DNA of 64,000 nucleotides from Planctomycetia bacterium (GTDB lineage: Bacteria; Planctomycetota; Phycisphaerae; UBA1845; UTPLA1): contig JABTTW010000001.1 in the NCBI GenBank assembly GCA_015075745.1, positions 2,480,001-2,544,000 on the forward strand. Direction: 5' to 3'. The notes beneath the pieces were generated by a model. That model worked only from the letters and a program-made list of their open reading frames with translations. It had not been told where the DNA came from and did no database searches. Every line of letters begins with the position of its first letter. Position 1 is the stretch's first letter. Of the stretch, positions 53,394 through 61,600 are shown piece after piece. Both the position numbers and the translations under genes were made by a program.

Positions 53394-55108
53394 CGATGAC
53401 GCGGAATAACCCTGTTTCCAAACCCCATCGCGTCGCGGCTTCGCGCTCGGGGCTCGTTCTTGTGGTCGTATTGGTGATGGTGACGCTTTTGGCGCTGCTC
53501 GCCGCGAGCTATTCGTTCATGGTTCAGTCCAATACGCGAGCTGCCATCTCGAATCATTACCGATTCCAGGCTCACATGGCGGCGGAAAGCGGCTATCAGC
53601 GAGCGGTCGCCGTATTACGGGCCGCCCGCAACGAACCGGGCATCTGGTACAGCAATCCGGATTTGTTCAAGGGCGTGCTCATTGAGGGAACGGAGTCCGA
53701 CCTCTCCGATGCCGAGGCGAATCTCAAGCAGCGAAATGAGACCGGTTGGTACGATCCGGCCGCCAAGCCGGCGTGGCGATTCAATCTCGTGGCACGGAAT
53801 TACGAAGACCCCACGACGGTCCGCTACGGCATCACCGACGAATGCTCCAAACTGGATCTTAATGGTGCTACCGAGGCCCAGCTTCGCCGTCTCTTCGAAC
53901 TGGTTATTCCCCAGGACACGACCAACGCTGTGGACATCAATGTACTGGTGGATTCATTGCTGGATTGGCGCGAGCCGGGCGCGGCGCCGAGGGCGAACGG
54001 CGCGAAGGACGAATACTACAGTCAGCTTGAGCCGCCCTATCGCTGCAAGTCCGCCCCGTTCTCCACGGTTGAGGAACTCCTGCTCGTCAAAGGCTTCACC
54101 GCCTGGGTCGTGTTCGGAGAGGATTACAACCGCAACGGTCTGCTCGATCCGAACGAGAACGACAACGACTCGTCGTTTCCGCCGGACAACGGCGATGGCG
54201 CACTCTTTGCCGGAGTCGCATCCTACTTCACGCTCTGGTCTCGCGAGCTCAATGTGTCAAACGATCAGCGTCCGCGCATTAATTTGAACATGGAGGACAC
54301 GCAAAAACTGCAAGAGCTGCTGGAAGAGCAGTTCAGCCCCGCGATTGTCAGCTATGTTATGGAGGTGCGCGGCGGCGGCGCGCCGTTTAACAGTATTATG
54401 AACTTGATTCCCGCGCCTCCGACCCCTGAATCGGAGGAAGACCCGCAGGATTTGCAGCCAACGACACAGCCGGACCCGTTCGCGCAAGACCCAGCCACGT
54501 CGCAACCTACGACGAATCCGACCGACGGAATCGACACCGGTTTGGAGCAGCCTCCGACCGATCTAAGTCAGTCCGGTGAAGCGTCCGAGAACACGCAGGT
54601 CTCGAAGCCGCCGGAGTTCAAGGACCTGACGGCCACGCCGCCGCCGGGAACCTATGAGGATTTGCCGTTGATCCTGGATCGTCTCACGACAGACCCCGTG
54701 CCCATGTTCACCGGTCGTATCAACGTGAACACGGCTCCGCGCGAGGTATTGGCGACGATTCCAGAGCTGACGGCCGGGGAGGTGGAGGCGATCGTGGCGG
54801 CCCGCGGTGGACTGGCGCCTGAGGAAAGATCGAATTCGGCGTGGCTGGTGCGCAATGCCGTTCTGGATCTGCATAAGTACCGCTGGATTCTGCCGAAGCT
54901 GGCGACGAAATCGTCGGTCTTTCAGGTGGAGTCGGTGGGCTACGCGGACCACGCGGGCGTGATGGATCGGATCAACGTGATTTTTGAAATGCGCGGCCCC
55001 ATCGCCCAGGTGATTTACACGCGAAACCTGGATGAGCTGGGTACGGCTTATACACCGCACGGGGAGGACATCCGCGCCGTGCAGGAAAACACGAATCAGG
55101 GGAACTGA
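53390..55108 (+). CDS. gspK: GspK-like minor pseudopilin
   Basis: 572 residues. SRSG-LVLVVVLVMVTLLALL: the signal is present but Glu at +5 is missing, as is normal for GspK, the tip pseudopilin. The large insert domain with TDECSKLDLNGATEAQLRRL and a helix-hairpin-helix RINVNTAPREVLATIPELTA near 450 are characteristic. A Pro/Thr/Gln/Asp-rich insert (about 345-430) is unusual. ATG overlaps the gspJ stop by ATGA. Confidence 0.88.
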   Translation: MTMTRNNPVSKPHRVAASRSGLVLVVVLVMVTLLALLAASYSFMVQSNTRAAISNHYRFQAHMAAESGYQRAVAVLRAARNEPGIWYSNPDLFKGVLIEGTESDLSDAEANLKQRNETGWYDPAAKPAWRFNLVARNYEDPTTVRYGITDECSKLDLNGATEAQLRRLFELVIPQDTTNAVDINVLVDSLLDWREPGAAPRANGAKDEYYSQLEPPYRCKSAPFSTVEELLLVKGFTAWVVFGEDYNRNGLLDPNENDNDSSFPPDNGDGALFAGVASYFTLWSRELNVSNDQRPRINLNMEDTQKLQELLEEQFSPAIVSYVMEVRGGGAPFNSIMNLIPAPPTPESEEDPQDLQPTTQPDPFAQDPATSQPTTNPTDGIDTGLEQPPTDLSQSGEASENTQVSKPPEFKDLTATPPPGTYEDLPLILDRLTTDPVPMFTGRINVNTAPREVLATIPELTAGEVEAIVAARGGLAPEERSNSAWLVRNAVLDLHKYRWILPKLATKSSVFQVESVGYADHAGVMDRINVIFEMRGPIAQVIYTRNLDELGTAYTPHGEDIRAVQENTNQGN

Positions 55109-56964
55109 TGGCCATCGGTGGAAAGCAACTTCTGGCGCTCGACTGGAACCGCAAGGATCTGCGGATGGTCGTCGTGCGCCCGAAAGCGGACGGCGTTGAC
55201 CTGATCAAGGCTGCGTCGGTTCCGATTCCCGCGGATATTCGCATAGAGGATCCCGAGGCCTTCGGCACCTTTGTGCGGGAGGCGATGAAGCAGTCGAAGA
55301 TCGGCGTGAAGAAGGTCCTGCTGAGCATTCCGCGCGACCAGGTGGTCTTGAACACGCTGAATCTTCCGCCGACGCCGGCCGAGGAAATGCCGGCGATTGT
55401 GCAGTTTCAGATTGTCAAGGAGCTGCCATTCCCGGCGGAACAGGCGGCGCTGGATTTTGCGGTATGCGGTGAATTTGATCCGAAGGGGCCCAGCAGCGCC
55501 CTGGTGGCGGCGGTGCGCAAGGATGATCTCGACTATTACACGAAGGTCGCCTCGCAGGCCGGGCTGACGGTGTTGCAAGTCGGGCTTCGGCCGTTTTCGA
55601 ATCTGATCGCCGTGATGGCGAACGCCCCGGACCTCGCTACAAAGAACCTTCTCGTTGTCGAGGTAGGCCCGCAGTTGACTGAGATCGACATTCTCAAGCG
55701 CGGCGTCCTGGCCTTTTCGCGATCAGCATCGGCAACGGTCGCCGCTTTCGGCGCCGGCTCGACGGAACCGATTGCGGACAGCCGAATAGCAGGGCTCAAT
55801 GTTCCGGATCACGAGCCGGACGAGGCTTCCACGCAGAGCATCTCAGCCCTGATGGTGGAGATTGTCCGTTCGTACGAAGCCTATCGCGCGACCGATCCGT
55901 CGATGAGTCTCGACCACATCATCGTATGCGGGTCATCGGGCATCGAGCCGCAGCTTGCCCACTCCCTTGCTTCACGATTTGCCACGCGGGCCGAGCTGTT
56001 TTCGCCGGACAAAGCGCTGGGGCTTTCCGCCCAGAGGGCGCGAGAGCTTCGCGGGTTTTCCGCGGCGATCGGACTGGCCATCGGACATGGCCTGACCGGC
56101 CTGGAACAGTTCGACTTCCTGCATCCCAAGAAGCCCGTGACCAAGCGGCAGCTGCGCATGAGGAAGCTGCCGGTGGCGATCGGCACGGCGGCGCTCTTCG
56201 TCGGGTCGGCGGTGATGTACCACATGAAATTCATCGCGCCGAAGCAGCAGGCCGCCGAGGAGCTGCGCGACGAAGTGGCTACCAAGAAGTTGCAGGAACG
56301 CCAGATTCTCGAGTTCAAGAAAAAGGTCGATGCGCTGGAAGACTGGCTCGACGCTGAACAATACTGGCCGGATGTGTTGGTCGCTTTGACCGAAAACTTC
56401 CCCGACCAAAAAGAGGCTTACGCCACAAGAATCGATTTCGAAACGAGGTCGGGCGGTCGTTCGAAAAAACGCGAGAGCATCGCCCGAGTCAAATTCCGAA
56501 CCGTTTCGCTGGGCAAGGTCAATGAAGTCGCGGAAAAACTCGGCGGCTCTGGTTTCCTCAGCGTCGTGCCGGGCCGCGAGACCACCGCCGGCACGCAGGA
56601 CGTCTATTCGAAAGACACGAGTATCGAGTTGGTTCTGCCGGATCGGCAGGCGTTCCTCGCCCTTCGCGAATCGGTGTTGGACGAGGTGGAGCCGCCTATC
56701 GATGCAGCCCCGGCGACCGTCAGTCCCGCCGCAGAAGAACCGAAGCCTATTGCGACAACTCCCGCACCCGCCGCCGCAAATACTCAGAAGCCAAATGGGC
56801 ATCCGGTTAAGCCTCCGGTCACGCCGGTCAGTCAGGGGCCCGTAGACGTGAAGACGAATAAGCCCGCCGCTGGAAACGGCAAGGCGCCAAGCACGCCGCG
56901 AACGCGACTGCCGAGAAATCCGCGGCCTACCGGCGTCGGAACCGGCAAGGGGGGCAAGCCATGA
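55108..56964 (+). CDS. PilM-PilN-type fusion (GspL-like)
   Basis: 618 residues. Residues 1-340 are an actin-fold PilM domain (LLALDWNRKDLRMVVV, KKVLLSIPRDQVVLNTL, LPPTPAEEMPAIVQFQIVKE, LLVVEVGPQLTEIDILKRG). After a basic stretch comes one membrane segment (PVAIGTAALFVGSAVMYH, about 352-369), a coiled coil and a PilN/GspL ferredoxin-like domain. A Pro/Ala-rich tail ends it. GspL itself is such a cytosolic-plus-periplasmic protein; in the pilus system these are two genes. Its ATG shares one base with the gspK stop. Confidence 0.85.
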   Translation: MAIGGKQLLALDWNRKDLRMVVVRPKADGVDLIKAASVPIPADIRIEDPEAFGTFVREAMKQSKIGVKKVLLSIPRDQVVLNTLNLPPTPAEEMPAIVQFQIVKELPFPAEQAALDFAVCGEFDPKGPSSALVAAVRKDDLDYYTKVASQAGLTVLQVGLRPFSNLIAVMANAPDLATKNLLVVEVGPQLTEIDILKRGVLAFSRSASATVAAFGAGSTEPIADSRIAGLNVPDHEPDEASTQSISALMVEIVRSYEAYRATDPSMSLDHIIVCGSSGIEPQLAHSLASRFATRAELFSPDKALGLSAQRARELRGFSAAIGLAIGHGLTGLEQFDFLHPKKPVTKRQLRMRKLPVAIGTAALFVGSAVMYHMKFIAPKQQAAEELRDEVATKKLQERQILEFKKKVDALEDWLDAEQYWPDVLVALTENFPDQKEAYATRIDFETRSGGRSKKRESIARVKFRTVSLGKVNEVAEKLGGSGFLSVVPGRETTAGTQDVYSKDTSIELVLPDRQAFLALRESVLDEVEPPIDAAPATVSPAAEEPKPIATTPAPAAANTQKPNGHPVKPPVTPVSQGPVDVKTNKPAAGNGKAPSTPRTRLPRNPRPTGVGTGKGGKP

Positions 56965-58496
56965 CCCCACGCGAAAAATTCCTGGCGATCCTCATCGGCG
57001 GCTCGATCGGCCTGGCCATGCTTTATCAGGTGGTCAATTTCGTGTTCATCAGCCCGCTGACGAAAGCGGAGACGGACATTGAGAACCTGACGCGAGAGAG
57101 CGATCGCCTCGACGGCATCATTCGCTCGCGCCGCAGCCTTGCCGAGCGCTGGCTGGCTTATGCAAGCAGGACGATTTCGTTCGATCGTCCCGAGGCGAGC
57201 AATCGGTTCGCGCAGGAGCTCAAGGAACTCGCCGGTCGGCATCAGTTCACGAATCCGATTTTTTCGCCCGTCTCAGGTTCGAAGCTCGGCGACAAGACGG
57301 ATGTATCGACGATCGGCTACCGCTTCGCCGCGACCGGGGCGTATCGCAATGCCGTCGCATTTGTGAGAGATCTGTACCGCTCACCGTACTACAGCGCCAT
57401 CACCAAGATGAGCATCGCGCCGCTGCTGCAACGCAATCTGCCCATGGACACGATAAAGCTCGAGTTCACCATCGAGACGCCGGTCCTGCCGGTCATTGAT
57501 AAGAAGACGTTTCAGGAAGTCGCCACGGCATCGACCCTTTCTCAGGCCGAGGAACCGAAGACCGACCCGGCGCGGGAGTTTCTGCGGTCGGACGAGTCAT
57601 TCGCGCTGCTCGATCGGCGGAACATCTTCAAGCCATACATAGCTCCGCCGCAAAACGTGGTCATGCTGGACAATCAGGATTGGAAGACCGTCGCCGCGAA
57701 GGTTCGCTTCTATTGGGATGGCGAGGTCTTCGAGCAAAAGGTGGAAACCGTCTCGAGCAAGGCTCAGCAGGCCGTCAAGGGCATGGGCGACATTGTGGAA
57801 ATCGAGGGCTCCTACGCCGACGGCAAGACGTTCGGCCCGCAGCGACTGGATTTCAGTACGAGGCAGGACTGGACCTACGCGATTCCCGTTCACAGCCCGG
57901 CCCCGCCGCCGACGGTCGTGATTCTCGCCGTCGACAACAAGGACAAGAACATCGTCGACTTCGATGTCACCGTGGTGAAGCCCGATGGGTCTTCACAGAC
58001 GTTTCCGACCATGCGCGCCAAGCCGGGCAGCGTCATCGACGTGGGACAATTCGAGGCGAAGCACGTCACGATCTCCGCGACCTATGGTTCCGGAAAAAAA
58101 CACCCGCCGATGAACTTAACGCCGCGGCCGGATAAGCAGGTGTACACGATCCCAGTAGAGCCGGCGGAGCAGGTCGCGGTTGTGTCGCAACCTGTCAGCG
58201 ACCCGCCGGCCGATCCGCAGTATACGGTTTCAGGGCTGGTCACCTATCGAGGTCAGCAGGAAATGATCGTGACCGGCAACGCCAACGCCCGAGCGGTGAT
58301 TCCCGTGGGCGAGAAGGCGGCCGTTGATGGCGGTGATCTGTTGGGCGTTCATCCCCTGGGGGGAGTTGTGAAAATGCCCAGCGGTAATTTTTATCTGTAC
58401 CCACTCGGTCGGAAATACACCGACCGCGTCAAGCTCGAAGCTGCCAAACCGGAAGACTTGCCCAGGGCGATTGATTCCTGGGCAATGGCTCAATAG
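56961..58496 (+). CDS. PilO/GspM-like inner-membrane protein with C-terminal extension
   Basis: 511 residues: a membrane segment (LAILIGGSIGLAMLYQVVNF), a coiled coil (about 35-60) and a ferredoxin-like region with ATGAYRNAVAFVRDLYRSPY, as in PilO/GspM. The second half is beta-rich, with YTVSGLVTYRGQQEMIVTGN near the end reminiscent of GspC/PilP homology-region sequences that contact the secretin; this is a guess. ATGA overlap with the previous gene. Confidence 0.7.
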   Translation: MTPREKFLAILIGGSIGLAMLYQVVNFVFISPLTKAETDIENLTRESDRLDGIIRSRRSLAERWLAYASRTISFDRPEASNRFAQELKELAGRHQFTNPIFSPVSGSKLGDKTDVSTIGYRFAATGAYRNAVAFVRDLYRSPYYSAITKMSIAPLLQRNLPMDTIKLEFTIETPVLPVIDKKTFQEVATASTLSQAEEPKTDPAREFLRSDESFALLDRRNIFKPYIAPPQNVVMLDNQDWKTVAAKVRFYWDGEVFEQKVETVSSKAQQAVKGMGDIVEIEGSYADGKTFGPQRLDFSTRQDWTYAIPVHSPAPPPTVVILAVDNKDKNIVDFDVTVVKPDGSSQTFPTMRAKPGSVIDVGQFEAKHVTISATYGSGKKHPPMNLTPRPDKQVYTIPVEPAEQVAVVSQPVSDPPADPQYTVSGLVTYRGQQEMIVTGNANARAVIPVGEKAAVDGGDLLGVHPLGGVVKMPSGNFYLYPLGRKYTDRVKLEAAKPEDLPRAIDSWAMAQ

Positions 58497-58600
58497 AGCG
58501 GCGCAGCGACAGACCGCGGCGGAAGAGTCGCCGTGGATTAGCAAGGTCGATCCTCGAGGCGAGACGAAAGCTCGTCCGGGTCGGACTGTGCGGAGGCACG

Positions 58601-61600
58601 ATGATGATGAAGACAGCTCACTATTTCAATTCCCATATTCGTTTCGCCCCAATCGCTTTTGTCGTCTGCTTCGGTCTCACCGGGCTCACGCCGGCGCTGC
58701 GCGCACAGAATGCGGCCACTTCGCAGCCGGCAACGACCCAACCCAACGACAAGGCCAATGAGCAGGAAGACGCGCTGGCTCGCGCTCGGCGCGAGGCCCT
58801 CAAGTCGCTCGGCAAACAGCAAGCGGCGCCCTCAACCGCGAAGCCTGCCGTGCAGCCGATGAAGCCCACGCCGCCGGTCGAAAAGCCGCCCGTGGCGCCG
58901 GTCGTTGAACAAAAGCCGTCCCCTACTCAGCCTCCCGAGGCGGCCGCACCAGCGACGACACAGCCCGCTGCCGAGACGAAAGAAGAATTGACGACGCCCG
59001 GGGAGCCGGTCAAAGCCGAATTGACCACGCTGACCTTCACCATGCTGTCACCGGACCCCGCCGCGCGCTCCTATCGCTTTGACTATGACAAGACGCCGTG
59101 GGCCGACGTGCTGACGGACTTCGCCCGCATGAGCGGCCTGCCGTTTATCAGCGAGCCCGATCCGCCGATCAGCGAGACGCTCACGTTTCGCAGCAAAGGC
59201 GAGATGACTTATGCCGAGGCGCTCCAACAGCTCAACGAATTGCTTGTCGGGCGTCCGCTCAACAAGTACCTCATCAAGCGACAGGAGAACTTCCTCGTCA
59301 TCAAGCGGCTTCCCGACTGGATGCGCGAGATTCCGCCCAGCCTGATGTTCAACTCCTTTGAAGAGATGGAGGCGACGAATCCCGATCCATACGACATCGT
59401 CCTGGTGAATTTGGATTGTCCGGAAGGCTGGTCGCCTTACGAGATCATCGAGACATTCCGGCCGATGTTCAGCGACACCTACGGCACGCAGGTCAACGGC
59501 GAACGCCTCGAACTGACCGGCATGGTCTGGGAGCACCGCCGCTTCCGTGATGTCGTCTTCAAGCTCTCCGGCATGAAGCCCGGGCCGCCCGAGGGTGATC
59601 CGCGGCCGACATTGACCATCGAGTTGAAGAATGCCCGATGCGCCGACGTACAGACGATGCTCCGCCAGCTTTACCCGATCGCCGCCCCTACTGCGCCGCA
59701 GCGCGGACCGGGCCTCGACCCGACCGCTGAGACGGCCAAGAAGGTCGACATCATCGCCGACGTGAAGAACAACCGGCTCTTCGTGAAGGCGCCGGCGCGG
59801 TTGCTCTCGGAGATCGAGCAGATGTCAGCCCGGCTCGACATCGGCAGCGGCCCGATGCTCCCGGTGATGAAGGTCGTCGCGCTGGAATACGCCGATGCAA
59901 ATTCGCTGACCGGCATGCTCAAGCCCATCTTCATGAAGGAGCAGCAGGCGCTCTTGAAGCCGGATGGCTCGTTCGTCTCGGTGGATCAGCGCGCAGCGCT
60001 GGAGCGCGACATCTTCCCGGATGCAACCAGTAACTCCGTCGTTCTCATCGGCGGAGAGGAGGGCGTTGCCGCCGCGGAGAAGCTCGTCAAGGAATGGGAC
60101 AAGCCCGGCGAGAACTCCCTTGACGAAATCGTCAAGCTCAAGCATACCGATGCGAACGAGATCGCCGGCATTCTCTCGCAGGTGTTCCCGCCGCAGGCCA
60201 AGCCCGGCAAGATGCCCGACCGGATTACCGTTCGCTCCGCGGACACCTTGCTCTTGTCGGTTTCCAAGCAGACCTTTGAAAAGGCACTCGCGCTCATCGA
60301 AAAGCTCGACGTGCCGTCGGGCGATGAGGAGAAGGAACACCTTGTCCAGCCGAAGGCCGCGGCGCCCAGCGCATTGGCGGCAATCCTTCAACAGGCGATC
60401 TCCGGCACCGGTTCTCCGCGCCCTGCGCAGCAGATGGCCGGCAAGCGACCCGGTCAGCCGATGCAAGTGACTTCGCTCGCCGGCGGCGGGGCGGGCCCGC
60501 GATTCATTCCCGATGACAGCACCGGTTATCTGATTATCTACAGCACCGACGCCGACTGGGAGCGCATTGAGCCATTGCTCAATACGCTCGACGGTAAGGC
60601 CGCGTCGAAAGAGCCGCGATTCGAGACGTTTATTCTTGAGAAAGCACGCGCTCAGGATGTGGTGAATCTGCTTCAGCAGATGTTCCCGCCCGAGCCGGTC
60701 GTCGCGGGTCAGCCCGTTGCCCAGGTCCAGCAGAGTTTCTTCACCGACTTGTACAACAACGGCGTGCAGGTCTTCGCCCCGGACGAGTTCATTCAGCGCA
60801 TCACGCCGTTCATCAAGCGCCTCGACATCGAGACGACCGGCCCGCTGACCATCATCAAGCTCGAATACTCCGATGCCGAGACCATTGCACCGATCCTCGC
60901 GGAGAGCGTCGGAGGGACGTCCGTCTCCACGGGAGCCCCCTCGCGCGCGGTGCCGATTCGCCGCGGACGCCCTCAGCCGGGCCAGCCCGTTGCGGCGCAG
61001 CAGGCGCAGGCGATCGACCCGACTGGCGGCTCGATCCGCATCGTCCCCGAGCCGATCACCAACACGCTTTTGGTGACCGCGCCGGACAAGGAACTCGTCC
61101 AGATTCGCGACCTCGTCAAGCAGATTGAGGAAGAAGCTCGCGTCCAGAAGGACAAGGTCGAACCGACGCGCGTGCTGCTCACGGCGCAGTCGCGCCCGGC
61201 GGAGGAGATTGTCGAGACACTGCGCTACCTGGCCGAGACGCCGCAGCAGCTTCCCGGTGGGCCGCGCGCCGCCAGCAAGGAAGTCGAGGCCGCCCAGTCA
61301 GAAGGGCTGAAGATCGTCGCCAGTGGACAGCAGGTCATCATCGACGGCCCGCGCGATCAGGTCGCCAAGGCGGTGCAGCTTTTCCAGGAGATTGACTCCC
61401 CGCACGAGCCGATGATCTTCCGCAAGTATGCGGTCGTGGATGCCGAGGGCGATGAGAAAAAACTTCGGACGCTCCTCTCGCAAAGCGCCGAATCGACCAT
61501 CAAGACGGAGACGACGCCCACCGGTCGCCCGCAGCGAATGAATCGTCAACCCACTCCTGCGGCGAAAGTCTCGGCTCCTGAGTCCATCCTCATCTACGCG

